DNA from: Euglena gracilis
Taxonomy: Eukaryota; Euglenida; Euglenophyceae; Euglenales
DNA: 64,000 nucleotides
Reading direction: 5' to 3'
Assembly: GCA_039621445.1 (NCBI GenBank)
Contig: CP154956.1
Coordinates: forward strand, 17,960,221-18,024,220
A program made the translations under genes and the position numbers. Shown in pieces: positions 12,318 through 24,391 of this stretch. Numbering within the stretch: the stretch's first letter is position 1; every line of letters begins with the position of its first letter. Under the pieces are notes generated by a model, which made no database searches, was not told the DNA's origin, and was given only the letters and a program-made list of their open reading frames with translations.

Positions 12318-12731
12318 CATACTGGGCATTTTTTTTTAAAAAAAACAACGTGTTCTTTTCAAAAAAAAAAACAGTAAAAAAAACATCAAAAAAAGGAAGA
12401 ATTCATCGAAAAAAACTCGTTATGATACTCAAACCAAACCATACTTTGAATCCTACTAAGTTCAAAAACTGCCAACTACAACAGAAAAAGGTCAAAAAAC
12501 GTCCAAAAATGCAACAAAAATGGAATTTTATGATTTTTATCAGTTTTGTAAAAGGAAGTTTTTAGCAGAAACTACCCAGAAGTTGCCAAAAATGATTGAA
12601 AATGTGCATTCAAAATTTTTTCCATGCAAAACCTAGTGGGCGTTTTTTGTTTTTTTTAAAAAAAACATTGTTAGAATTAAAAAAAACAACAAAAAAACAA
12701 CGTCAAAAAAAAAACAGCCCGGCCCACTATG
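12318..12731. mobile_element. TIR element, CATAnTGGGC family, copy 1
   Basis: Ends CATACTGGGCATTTTTT and GGCCCACTATG, with interior poly-T/poly-A hairpin arms containing CAACGT. It is homologous along its length to the element at 32457-32859 (shared CTCGTTATGA and CATACTTTGAATCCTACT). The flanks are a G-run (GAGGGGGG left, AGGGGGGG right), consistent with an 8-bp target duplication in poly-G but not provable there. Confidence 0.75.
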
Positions 12732-12981
12732 AGGGGGGGGGGGGGGTTGCTGTCCCAAGAAATGGATATTTTTCGGCCATTTTGGGTGTTTTTGGGCCCA
12801 AAAATCGCAAAATGCCAATTTTCTCAAAAATGAAGCAAAATTAAGCAAAATGGCCGGAGACTAAAATTGAAGCCCTAAAGCACCCTATCTAACGGCACTT
12901 TGATTTCCCCATAACTCTCCGCCCAGCCCAAGATATGTCCAATTTACACCCAATGAATTTGGGAAAATGCATGAACAGGGG

Positions 12982-13053
12982 GAGGTACCTGGACTCGAAC
13001 CAGGGACCGTCAGCATCAAACGCTGATGGTGTGTCCACTACACTACATACCTC
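12982..13053 (-). tRNA. tRNA-Gln (anticodon UUG)
   Basis: The minus-strand sequence folds as a 72-nt cloverleaf. The acceptor arm is GAGGTAT paired with GTACCTC; the 3' G is shared with the T arm. The D arm carries an A box matching TAGTGTAGTGG. The anticodon stem is TCAGC/GCTGA with loop GTTTGAT, giving TTG at positions 34-36. The T arm is CCTGG/CCAGG with the B box GGTTCGAGTCC. A TTTT Pol III terminator follows about 15 nt downstream (plus strand 12964-12967). CCA is not encoded, as in eukaryotes. The gene lies inside a degenerate R1 repeat, so it could be a genuine gene or a copy carried by the repeat. The D loop is short. Confidence 0.85.
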
Positions 13054-13799
13054 TTGTAACCTACACTTGTTTTATAGTTTGGGCACCACAGACAGGCCTT
13101 CAGAAGTCAGCAAAAAAAAAAACCAGCACACCATCAGGAATTTGTTTTCAACATCAACCGAAACCCTGTCATCGCCTGTTTTAGGGCCGTTTTCGGCCTT
13201 TTTTTGTCCCAAAAATCACGAAATATCAAATAACTCAAAATGCCCAGAGACCAAAGTTGAAGCCCGTAAAATGCTACTCTGACCGTATTTTTATGTTTCA
13301 GGTTGCCTGCCATTTCCTTTCATTCCCCGGCATTTCGAAAAAAAAATTGAAAAAATTGATTCCTTGACCTGAAAATGGCTGAAAATGACAAAGTCGGAAG
13401 CCTGCGGCGCTGTTTTGTGGTGCAAATTGACGATATCTCCGGCTAGGTGGGGGGGGGGGGGTCTCGGAGTGCCCTGGAGTGGGGTCGGATCTGGGTGCCT
13501 TGGAGTGCCTGCCCATGGGGTGGGGTTGGCAACACCTTAAAATTTCAGTCTGACCTGAAATAAAGCCCTAGGAACGCTCTATTTGCCCATATGGTCACTT
13601 TTTCCAACTCCCCGCCTGGCCCAAGAAATGGAAAAATTTTCAGCCCATTTGGGGCTGTTTAAGGACCCAAAAATCGCGAATCCCAAACATCTTGAAAATG
13701 AGGCAAAATGAAACAAATTGCCCAGAGAATTGAATTGAAGCCCTTTAAAATCCCCCAATCCAACAACAGCATTTTTTAACCATATTATCCCTTTAAGAG

Positions 13800-16700
13800 A
13801 GTTTTATCAGAGTTTTTTGTGCAAAGAAATTTTTACCACAAGTGACCCCAATATAGATAGCCCATTTCAAAGTGATTGCGAAAATGCACACAGGAACAGG
13901 AAATTTTTTCCGTGTTCCCGACGCGCGAAGGCTGGTGGTCGCGCCAAAATTTGCAAAAGATGACCCCATTATGAATGTACATGTACATTATTATTGTATT
14001 ATTTTTGCCACATCCAGACATGTCCAGTTCCATTTAAGGAAATACATATAGAAATTTTATCACACATCCCAATCAAAGATCCAAAATTACCCCCACTTTC
14101 AACCACCCACAAACAAGAAAAACATGGGAGGCAAGTGATTAACCAAAAAAAAATCGGTAAATGATTAACCAAAAATCGATAAACTGGATTAACTGACCCT
14201 CCCAAAGAGAGTGATTAATCGGGGGGTAACAAGCGATTAACCAACATTTGATAACCAACAACCTTTGTTAACCAAACAACCTTGATGAAGGGAAGTTTCC
14301 TGGGGTCAATGGTGCCTGCAAATAATCTGGGAAGTTGAATGCATTTGAGAAAGGGATCAAAAATGCAGGTGTTACACATAACACTCACAACTTTGGGACT
14401 TCCCGCCAAAATTGATCACCACCTTTGTCATAATTCTGGGCTCTTTTTCCAAAAACGCCTGGGACCTTTTGCCAAAATTTTTGAGACTGGTGGGCAAATT
14501 TTTGAGATTCCGTTGCAGAACTTTCATTCTTGGCAATCAAAACTTTTGGGACATCTTGCAACAGCTCTTCAAATCCAACAAACCACTGGATGTGCAATCT
14601 CTGAACAAATCGGTGCAACCCCACAGCTTTTCAGAGCAACACAGCTCATCAAATGAGATCATACCCCTCAGAGTGTCCCCCCAAACGTGGCCAAAACCTT
14701 TTGCTAAATTTTGGTTTACCCCCTTCAAAGTGCCCATTTGCCTACGATGGCAAAGAGGCCAAATTTGACCCCCCCCCGAAGTGTCCGCTTTGGGGTCTCA
14801 CGGTGCCTGAAGGGTGGCCACTTTATGGGGGGGGTGAGAGTGGCAACATTTGGGGGGGGGGGACAAATAGGGGGGTTTCGAGGTCCCCTATCCCCTATTT
14901 TTAACCTGTGCAAAATTAATCGATTTTTTGCGCACAATGGGATTCGACATGACCTTTCTCATTTGGCAAATTTTAAAACAACAGTCGTTTTTTTGGAGGT
15001 TTTCTGAGCCCTTTTTTGCAGCCTTGCCAAAATTGGCCATCTTGTCCCGGATGCCAATGAGCCAATGGGGGGGGGATGGGGGGGTGAGGGCAACGTGTGT
15101 TTTTTTGGGCTGATTTTGATGCGAAAAAAATGGAAACTCTAGGTGGGTTCCAATTTTCCACTAGCCAGCCCTGCTAGCAGACCCCCCCTGGGGGCTCCGT
15201 CCTGAGTCCGTCTGAGTCTCAGGACAGAGTATGCGTCTAAGATGCAGTTTTTTCAGCTACAGAGGATTTCCTCCAGTTTGTCCTTGGTCAGATTGCGATA
15301 CCTCCCTCTTGGTCAACGGGCTGCGTGTGTGGCATTTAGCCCAGCATACATGGCCTTTTGTTGTTTTAAAAAAAAACAAAAAAATATTTTAAAAAAACAT
15401 TTTTTGGGTTTTGTTTTAAACGAGTGCCAACTATGCCGGGCGTTTTGGATGGACAGGCATTCAAAAAAAGACACTGCAGGCAAAGGGAAACAAAAAAAAT
15501 GGCAAGTCCCAAAAACTTGCAAAAAAGCTCCAAAATTGCCAGACCACGGAGTCCCAAACCTCTGACAAAACGATTCTTTTTATTTTCAAAAAGGTTCCAA
15601 AATTTTTGGCAAAAGTGTCCAAAATTATGGCAAAAAGTACACAAATATTTCCCAAAGGCACAAATTTTTTTGGCAAAAATGCCAAAAATAGCAAAAAAAA
15701 AAGAAAAAAAAACAAAAAACTTTTCAATTCAAAATTCACAAGCCTGAAAAAAAACAAACAACATGGGTGGGAGTCCTCGACCTTCTTGACAGCCACCCAC
15801 AACAGTGATTTCTTAAACCCCCCGGGCAGGGCTGTCCAGGGGGGGGGGGGGGGTTGATGAGGGTGGTGGAGGGTGGGGTTGTCCAGTGGGGGGGGGACAG
15901 GGGGAGGCAGGGGGACAGCGGTGACCAATTACGGCACAGGGGCATGGACTGTTTTGGAGTTTTGGAAGGGGGAAGGAAAATTTGGGGGGGGGGGGGTTGG
16001 GAAAACCCCCCCTGGGTCATGGGGAGGTGTTTTTTTCCAATTTTTTTTTCCTGAAAAAGCGAAAACAAACATGGTGGGAGTCCTGCTTCTTGACACAACA
16101 GGTGTTTCTTAAGGTTTTGTCAGGAAAGGGACCATCCACATAAAGCAGGTTTTACACGGTCCTGTGCAGTGATTCGGTCAGGGTACAAGCGCAATTGACC
16201 AAAAGTGCATCGGGGCACTTTTGGACGTTTTTGATTTTGGCTCAAAGTGCCAGAAGGAAAATTTTTCCCAGAAGTTACCCCCCCCTCTGTCAGTGTGGAG
16301 GTGTAATGGCCAATCCTGAAATTCCACATGGTCTTCCTTGAGCCTTCCTCACAATTCTGGCACAATGGTGTTTTTTTTTAAATGGTGTTTTTTGAAGGGG
16401 AAAAGCACAAAAAAACAGTGCTTTTGAAAATGAACGTTTACAAGGCATTACTACCTTCTCGCGTCCCCCACCTTGACACTCAAAAATGACCAAAAAAATC
16501 TTCTTCCCTGAAAAAAAACCAAAGTTTAGTGCATTTCCACAAAAATGGGAATTTTTTCAAAAAAGGACCAAAATGTATCCCCAAAAAATGTGATTGTCGA
16601 TGAGAGAATCCCTACAAAACTCCCTTTCAAAAATTTTATTCAAACCCTCGCCAACACAAAAAAACAAAAAGAGACTTTTTTGTTTTTTTTGCTTTCTTTT

Positions 16701-17660
16701 TACTGCCAGCTTTGCTTGCATACAGGGATATAAAACCTCCTCCTCTACCTCTAACTCTTCCTCCATACCAATCAAACCCCCCCCTCTATCTACATCTACC
16801 CCTTCCTGCACCTCTATCTCTATCCCTCTCCCTCTATCCAGCTGTTGGAGGTGGACCCCCCACCCAACATGGCACCGCACGAGAAAAAAATTTCTTTGGC
16901 GCCAAAGGAAAATTTGATGTAAATATCAGCGCCCAAGGAAATACGAGAAGGGGAGGGGGTTGCCCCCCAACCCACCAGGAGGTGTAAGGGGTGATCGACC
17001 TCCTCCCATCCACCACCCATAGGGTGGGATTCCTGCTGGAAAAAGCCTCCTCCTGGGGGATTCAGGGAGTGGACCTGGCTGGTACCAAGGCTGCATAGAG
17101 GTTGAGGTAGAGGTCAAAATCCTCTGCCAACCACCTCCACCTCACCCCTACCTCTTTTTGCCTTTCCTTGTCAAAAAGTTTCCATCTGTGAATCATTTTT
17201 CAATGGGATTTTGACATAGAGGTGACATAGAGGGTTAGAGGAGGTTGAAAAGCCTCTACCTCCATCCCTCTGCCTCAATGCAGCCTTGCTGGTACTCAAG
17301 AGGCTTTTTGATCCGGTTCAAAATCAACCAAAATTTCGGGGCAAAACCCACCACGGGGATGTCTTCAGAAATTCCCTGGCCCAAAGCTCTGCGGAGTCCT
17401 TGAAAAAGGCAGTGATCTTGGCGACGGCAGCCATTAGAGGACAGAGAAGGTGTAGAGCTGCAAGAGATTGCAAGTTTTGAAAGTGGGACGCCACAGTCGA
17501 GAAAAAAAATACCCAAAAATAAAATAATACCTCCAAAATAACACGACCCCCCTATTTGTTGGCCAAGCCAGAGCCCAGATGGCACAACTGGGGGGTGGTT
17601 ACTCGTCTTATACACCAATTTTTGGCATGTTTTGGGTGTGAGGGTGCGTTGGGTGGGACG
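13800..17660. other. low-complexity non-coding stretch
   Basis: Contains a degenerate cluster of GATTAACC motifs at about 14130-14285, related to the element at 40980-41705; poly-A/T tracts at 15360-15420 and 15670-15760; a C-rich pyrimidine tract at 16735-16850 (CCTCTACCTC-like phrases); and their G-rich counterpart at 17090-17275. No gene is supported. Confidence 0.5.
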
Positions 17661-18059
17661 TGAAGAGACGTAATGCAGGGGGGGGGGGGCAAAAACTGCA
17701 CACGGGCAGGTCAAAACTGCACTGCAAAAAACTGCAAAAAAAAAACTGCAAAAAACTGCAAAACTGCAAAAAAACTGCACATCAACAAAAAATAACAATA
17801 AACAAGCTGAAATGGTGTGCATATGCAAAACAACGTAAATTGTAATCACATGAGAACGCCCCAATTCTCTAACTTTTGCACACCTCTGGAGCTGATGACA
17901 ATAAAAATGAAAGCAATCAATCAAGGTACACTGTACATGGGTTTTCATGCACTGAAACACAAGCCATGTGTTTGGTTTGGATGCTGGTTCACAATGGTTT
18001 TCCTGCACCAAAGCTTGTGACGGCCATGCCGACCAAGCACCTATAGTCAAGCCCAAAAA

Positions 18060-18170
18060 TTTCCCCATTTTAGGCCATTTTAGGCCATTTTAGGCCATTT
18101 TAGGCCATTTTAGGCCATTTTAGGCCATTTTAGGCCATTTAAGGCCATTTTAGGCCATTTTAAGGTATAG
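18060..18170. repeat. AGGCCATTTT array, left
   Basis: Tandem 10-bp units, one of them AAGGCCATTT, forming the left subterminal array of the AT-rich element. Confidence 0.95.
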
Positions 18171-18528
18171 GTGGGGGTTCTGAAAATCATAATTTTTGGT
18201 CATTTTTGTCCCGAAAACAGTATCATAACGTGTGCAAACCTTCTCTTGTTCGGTAATAACAAATGTACATCCAAAAAAGCATGCAAAATTCATGAACGCT
18301 GATCAAAACAATGGGAAGCTCAACAAGTCTATATTCATATTCATAGAGGAATTCTGAACAATAAGAATTTACGGTAGATGAAATTTTTCAGAGAAAAAAA
18401 AACGTTGGACAAAAAATATTTTTTTTTATTTGTGCTACCAAAAAGGCTCCCGTTTTTTTTTGTGAATTCTACACCATTTTGCGGAATTTCGCAACAAGAA
18501 GTCATTTTTTCTGAGAGATAATGCTGCT

Positions 18529-18780
18529 GCCTGGTGAAATTCAATTTGATTTTGGCATTGTTTCAGCCATGTATATCATTCATTTTATTATTATGATAAA
18601 TATTAAAGAATAATTATTAAGATCCATAATACAAACAAAAAAATATTTCCAAAAAAATACAATGAATTTTTATTTGTATTACAGATCTTAATAATTATTC
18701 TTTAAATACTTATCATAATAATAAAATGAATGATATACATGCCTAAAACAATGCCAAAATCAAATTGAATTTCACCAGGC
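18529..18780. repeat. 252-bp AT-rich palindrome
   Basis: The left arm, starting GCCTGGTGAAATTC at 18529, is complementary over about 108 bp to the right arm ending GAATTTCACCAGGC at 18780. A spacer of about 35 bp lies near 18638-18672. It could extrude as a long hairpin. Confidence 0.9.
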
Positions 18781-19604
18781 AAAAAGTGAAATATATAAAC
18801 CTAATCCTGTACCTATTGACGGATAACATATATCATATTCTATCATATTATATATCCCAATATTATTCCAATTTTATTGATAATATGATTGCAGTAATAA
18901 TTATTGTACAATTACACATTATATCAATAAATATTATTTTTACTTAGTACATATATTTATTAATTTCAACTTATTTCTCTTTTATTACTAAAATTGTATG
19001 AAAACATGTGTTATTTGTATTACTAAAACTGCATTAAATATAATGTTAATGTTATATTTTTAATTCTACAATTAAAAATTGATGACTATAAAATCTTTAT
19101 AAATATGGAAAATATATCAACAAAATTGATAATAATAAAATACCCACACGAAATATCGACATAAAATACATAGAATATCCATAATAATTTTATGTCTATT
19201 CATAAAGAATGAAATATTAAATTTACTTACAAAAGTTATATTTATATGATGCTAGAATTTTATATTTCAATTGAGATTTTTCCAACATCTTTCATCTTTG
19301 TTTTGACTTTTTCCCAATGCTTCCGTTTCATTATTTGCGAAACAAACATCGGTGCAAACCAACAAGATAGGAGTAAGAAAAAATAATCTGTTCAAACCTT
19401 CAAAATTCAGCCACCAAAAAAAGGTTGGGGCTGTGAATTTGGGGACTGATACGAGTGTTATTAGGATAAAACCATGGGCCTTGTGGGGCTGTGCTCCTCC
19501 ACCAAATCCACTGTTTGCCGTCCACATTAACAAAAGACACCGAAAGTCATTGCCTGAATGGCTTCAGTTGTTCACAAAAAAATTGTTGTGCAACAGAATT
19601 TTTC

Positions 19605-19750
19605 CCATTTTAGGCCATTTTAGGCCATTTTAGGCCATTTTAGGCCATTTTAGGCCATTTTAGGGACCCCCACCTATAGGGGGTCAAAAAGTCATTTTAG
19701 GCCATTTTAGGCCATTTTAGGCCATTTTAGGCCATTTTAGGCCATTTTAG
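19605..19750. repeat. AGGCCATTTT array, right
   Basis: Tandem 10-bp units interrupted once by a GGACCCCCACCTATAGG segment that is inverted relative to 18164-18180. Confidence 0.95.
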
Positions 19751-20666
19751 CTATAGGTGCTTGATGCCGACGGAGGTGCCAAACAGCTAAATATGGAAAA
19801 AATGCACATACCCATGTCACGATGCACATGAACTTCACCCATGTCACGATGCAAAAAATCTACAAAACTAAAAAAATCTACAACAACCATCACAAACTTT
19901 GAATACTGTCTTTAGGGGATTGCCAAATGGTCTGGAAATTTCTTGCAAATAAGAATGACTTCTTTGAAGCATTTGGCTTGTGTGATATTTGGCCAAAATG
20001 GGACAAGGCCCAATCTTCTACAGGAGCTCGTGCTCCTTTGCATCTCCACGAATCTCGCAAACTCCAACTTCAACCAAAATTTGCACACAAAAAAACAGTT
20101 TTGGATTTGGTCCCCGAATCCCAAAATAATTAGTTGAATCTGCTCAGGAGTGTGCAAATGACGATTGCCAAAATAAGCATCGTGACATCTGTCACCACAT
20201 GCACAAATTGGAGATGGAGCGATTTTGGTTGGGGAGAAATTGTGGCGTAGTCACCGAAACGATCTGTTTTTTTGGAATGGTGGCTACTAAAATTTCTGTT
20301 GTGTCAAGAGGCAAGGCAGTTGGCAAAACAGTTGGGGGCAAGACAACTGGTGGGATTACTGTAGACAACACAACTCATTTTTTGATTTTTTGAGAGATAT
20401 TTTTTCTTGAGAAACACCCTTCAAACAATATAATCCAGCGTAACAAGGCACAGAGCACCAAAAATGAGCACCTCAGGTTTCCTCAAAACTGAAATCAAAA
20501 AAAAACTGCAAAAAACTGCACGCGAGCAGTTTTCAGAAAAAAAGCTGCAAAAAAACTGCAAAAAAAAAACTGCAAAAACTGCAAAAAAAACCCAAAATGT
20601 GAAAACTGCAAAAAAAACTGCAAAAACTGCACGGTGCATATTTTGCCCCTCCCTGCGTAATGCCTA

Positions 20667-21539
20667 CAGCTAACGCCCGCATTCTTGAGTCAAGAATGAC
20701 AAAATCTTTGAGATAAATTTAACTCGATTCTTGAAATTTTTTGACAAGAGCTTTGGATTTTTTTGACAAAATTTTAGGAAGATTTTGACCAATTCCAGAA
20801 ATATTTTGACAAAATTTTTCAAGCGTTCTAGACAAAATCTTTGATCCATTATGGGCGCGATTTTTGGGCATCCGCATTTTTCTGGGGGGGACATTTGTCA
20901 CTGGTGGAATGGGAGGAAGAGTCACGTTCATTGTGCCACAGGATGTTAATCTTAAAACAGACTGCACCAACGAAGAATGTGAAATGGTGGATGGAACTGA
21001 TGAAAGTGGAATGCCTCCTCCCTCTTCTACAGGTGCGCGGTCAAAGTTGGCCATTTTTAGGGACTCAAATCGACCGAAAGTGCCGTTTCGGGCACTTTTT
21101 TGGCAAAATTTGGTCAAAAATGCTAAACTTTTTCAGTGCGAAGCGCCGGAAGAAAAATTTTGACCTTTTGGGGGGGATGGTGAGTGAGGGGGGAGCAATC
21201 CCTAGCTCCATTGACATTAATCAAATAGTTCCCCAAATGAGGAGAGCATGTGGGCAGGCACGCTCAGACGAGGCATCCTGCCGGCCAGACATTGGTCATA
21301 CAATGACATGGAAATGCACCAGAAATTTGTCAAAAAGTCTCAAAGATTTTGTCAAATTTGTTTGAAAGATTTTGTCAAAACATTTCAAAGATTTTGTCAA
21401 ATTATTTCAAAAATTGTGCACAGCAACGTCCAAAACCCTTGTCAAAACATTTCCTGAATACCGTCAAAATATTTCAAAAGCTCTGTCAAAACGTTTCAAG
21501 AATGTGTCGAAACGTGTCAAAAAATAGGGGCGCCGGCTG
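20667..21539. mobile_element. TIR element with CAGCTAA/CAGCCGG ends, probable TA target
   Basis: Left end CAGCTAACGCCC, right end GGGGCGCCGGCTG, flanked by TA on both sides (20665-20666 and 21540-21541). Subterminal repeats of GACAAAATCTTTGA type cluster at 20690-20840 and, inverted, at 21320-21520. The interior includes a possible coding remnant around 20880-21030, then a GTGCGCGGTCA segment shared with the 51-53 kb elements. The element at 27328-27668 has similar ends. A TSD longer than TA is not visible. Confidence 0.65.
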
Positions 21540-21544
21540 TAGTA

Positions 21545-24385
21545 AAAGTTCATTGTCATTTTTAAAAAAACCCTTTTTGTGGCGTTAAAAAATGCCCCTT
21601 TTTTAAAATAAAATAAAACATGTTTTTGTTATTAAAAACAACATTCGTTTTATTTTTAAAAATGCCAGCTCTCCATGGACCATCCTTCCAGGCAATTGGG
21701 GGGGGGGGTAGCAATTGGGAGGGTTACCCCTAGAGCCCAAACCACAAGCTCACTTGATACGTCAGGAATAAAAACTGCAAGGAATTTATTCCAGTGAACC
21801 CCCGACAATCGGGGAATTAATTCCGGCCGCCCTTTCCCGGGCAAAAAAAATTCCAGAGGGAACAACTCATACCCCGCGGCCATTTATTTTTACAGCCAAC
21901 AAAAGTAAACCACGGGGATTCCCAGGTCATGAAATTTGAAAAATCTCTGCCCCCAGTTGTGCAAGTCATTAGCAAAAAAAAATTGCTGGATACAATAAGT
22001 TTTTGTCCCCAGTCTGTCACTCCACTCCACCATCACAGGGTGGTAGTGAAAAATGTTTTGCCACACAGTTCCCTTTGGGGCGATGGCAGTACAGTTGGGG
22101 TTTTTTGGGGACCCCCCCTCCCCCCCTGTACAGTTGGGGTTTTCGGGATCCCCCCCCCCCCTAGTGCCGCCCCCCCCCGAGACAGATGAAAATATTGACA
22201 CCAAAAATGGCCTTTTTAGACCAAAAAAAGGCCCAAAAAAATTTTCCGGCGCCTTCGGCGCCATTTTTTTGGCCGATTTTTGGGGGGGGGTTGGCAGTAC
22301 AGTTGGGACCCCAGGACCCCCCCCCCGGTGTTGAGACAGTACAGCAAAAAGTGCCAAAAATGCAAAAAAAACTGACCTCGGGACCCCCCCTCCCCCCCTG
22401 CCAACACTCCTTTGATTGCAAATGACGCTTTCAATTGTGGGGAACAGAAAACCCACTCCAGTGCTTAACTGAAAAAAAAATTGTCAAAAATGATTTCTTT
22501 CGAGCACAAAACAATTGGGAACAAACGGACAGAGCCATGAAACACCGATCTGGTTCCCAGAACCATCTTCGCATCAAGCAAGAGTAGCACATTAAAGAAA
22601 AGACAAAAAAACTGAAGCCAGTCTGGAACAGGAAACCCACTAACCTGTTCAAAATGCCAAAATGAGGGGCCACAAATTTTTGGTCACGTTTCCATCACAA
22701 CACATGCAACTTCACAGATGAACACAGAAAACAGGAACACGCCTGCCCTTTGGTTCTGACTTGGTGAAACCTTTGGCCAGAACTGTGAAATTTCTCTCCA
22801 ACGACACTGCAATCCCAGGCCGGAAATACACGACGCAGAAATCGATATGACCCCCCCCCCATCAAGCCAACCGATGCCTCTCGACCATGTTTCTGGTTTC
22901 CACACCAGTTGGGGCCACTTTCTCCCCAACCGCCGCCGCCTGCGGGCGTTGTGGACAACCACACTCAATTGCACCACGCCCCGCCTCCTGCTCTGTGTCA
23001 CCTACAGCATTCTCCCAAGTGGACCTCCCCTTAACACCGACTTTTGCAGAGATTGGTTTGGACACCTGGCCAACGTTGGTCCACATCCCGCGTGGTGTCG
23101 CTGTGCAGGTCACATGCATCTTCATCACTCTCCTTCGGAACTTCAATACAAATCCTTGCTGGAGGGCTTTGCACCACGTATGGGCATTCCCAAAAGCAGC
23201 GCTCTGCCCACTGAAGCGTGGTGGGAAGGCCCATTCGGACGCAAGGTCGCTAAGCACAAGATTACACCTTCAACGGCCTATCATTGAAAGCTGGGAGGAG
23301 TCCGCGTTGCCTGAGCTACCACCACCAGCCCTGCGGACAAGGACCGTGTTCGCAAAAGGAAGAAGCCTTGGACACCGAATGAATGTTGAATTGTGTGAGC
23401 ACTCTCGTGGGACATGGAGCAACCTCCAAGGCATGTCGCGTGCTGACTTCTGACGGGGTTCGAGACTTTTCTGACAACAGATTGCCAATTTCAGGCCCTT
23501 TATCCTCATGAGGAGCTCCGAGCTCAGTCGTTGGGACCCTTCACGCAAATTGCAATTTCCCCGGGATGTGGAATCTTTGCGCGACAGGACCGTGGCCCTT
23601 CACAAAACTATCTGTTCTTCCGAAGGACTCCGCTGCTGGCCCCTCTGGCTTGTGACCAGACTACCGAAGCATGCTTGCTGACCTCCCTGGCTCCCAGTGA
23701 CGTCAAATATATTTTGATCAATCCACAAGCCAAGCAGCACTCCAAAGCACAAGTGTGTTGCCTTTGTGACAGTTGGCGTTCCCTAGGATGCCTTGTGTGT
23801 GTGTGTGTGTGTGTGTGTGTTGTCCATCTATTGACTTTTTTGTTTTGGCAGTGTGCATGGGAGGGGATTATCCACCACCATGCATCACGGTTTACCTCCC
23901 CCCCTTATTGTCCCACCGACCTCTCCCTGGGAGGCCCGACTGGACAATAAGGGGGGGGGGCAATAAGGGGGTACCAAAGGAATTTCATTGGACGGGCCAA
24001 AAAAATCCCCCGTCGGCCGGGGCCCAGGGACAATAAGGGGGGGGGGGACAATAAGGGGGGGGACAATAAGGGGGGGGGGGCACACCTGGTGCAAAAGAAG
24101 GCTGCTACTATTTGGGATTTTTGCATCAGGCGTGGTTAAGAAGATGCACTTCATTCTCCTTCCCCCCCTGATTTTCATGTGGAATGGGTAAATCTGAGGG
24201 TCATTTGGTATTTTACTCATCAGATTTAGATTTGGTGTTTTACTCATCATCGGATGCGGATGCCAATCACTGAGACTCGTTACGTCACACCATTCCTCTG
24301 CAATAATCAAGGCTGGATATGGGTTAGGTTTGGAAAAACACCTACACCACATGCCCACCAGTTACACCTATACGTATACGTATAT
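21545..24385. other. repeat-rich stretch with possible gene remnants
   Basis: 22080-22410 is one copy of a repeat starting GGCAGTACAGTTGGGG with the internal hairpin GGCGCCTTCGGCGCC (second copy at 40150-40470). 22690-23460 has open frames on both strands but no recognised domain. A (GT)n tract lies at 23796-23821. 23900-24080 holds ACAATAAGGGGGGGG repeats with the conserved core GGTACCAAAGGAATTTCA, also found at 28.9 and 31.6 kb. Confidence 0.5.
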
Positions 24386-24391
24386 CCCGCC

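Larger units (their letters stand above)
11298..13800. repeat. R1 modular repeat, copy d (degenerate, interrupted)
   Basis: Begins TGAGCTCTTATATAAGAGC directly after copy a. It continues with four diverged GAAGCCCT modules (about 11824, 12870, 13260 and 13737) plus a related AAGCCCTAGGAACGC at 13561. It contains a TIR element (12318-12731) and a tRNA-Gln gene (12982-13053). The right end is not recognisable. Confidence 0.55.
18034..19763. mobile_element. 1.73-kb AT-rich TIR element nested in the outer element, 8-bp TSD
   Basis: Perfect 13-bp TIRs, CAAGCACCTATAG at 18034-18046 and its complement at 19751-19763, flanked by the exact 8-bp duplication ATGCCGAC (18026-18033 and 19764-19771). Each end carries a tandem array of the 10-bp unit AGGCCATTTT, about ten to twelve copies. 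The interior (about 18250-19300) is strikingly AT-rich and holds a 252-bp palindrome. The 8-bp TSD suits hAT-type transposition; no transposase was found. Confidence 0.9.
17676..20655. mobile_element. 2.98-kb TIR DNA element with 7-bp TSD (outer element)
   Basis: The left end is CAGGGGGGGGGGGGCAAAAA and the right end is TTTTGCCCCTCCCTG, inverted to each other. It is flanked exactly by CGTAATG at 17669-17675 and 20656-20662, a 7-bp target duplication. Subterminal arrays of AACTGCAAAA-like repeats lie at 17690-17785 and 20500-20635 in opposite orientation; such repeats are typical transposase-binding sites. The interior has short protein-like frames but no recognised transposase. A second element (18034-19763) has inserted inside it. 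Confidence 0.85.

Noticed and set aside
18062-18170. AGGCCATTTT array as a telomere
   Set aside because: Internal, bounded by TIRs and a target duplication, and inverted at the other end of the element.
18250-19300. Calling the AT-rich island a nuclear organelle-DNA insertion
   Set aside because: Composition is suggestive, but no organellar gene is recognisable and it is bounded by transposon ends; left as a testable idea.
22847-23453. Overlapping frames of 131-188 codons on both strands as a gene
   Set aside because: No recognisable domain, ambiguous strand, no clear splice sites; possibly a transposon remnant.
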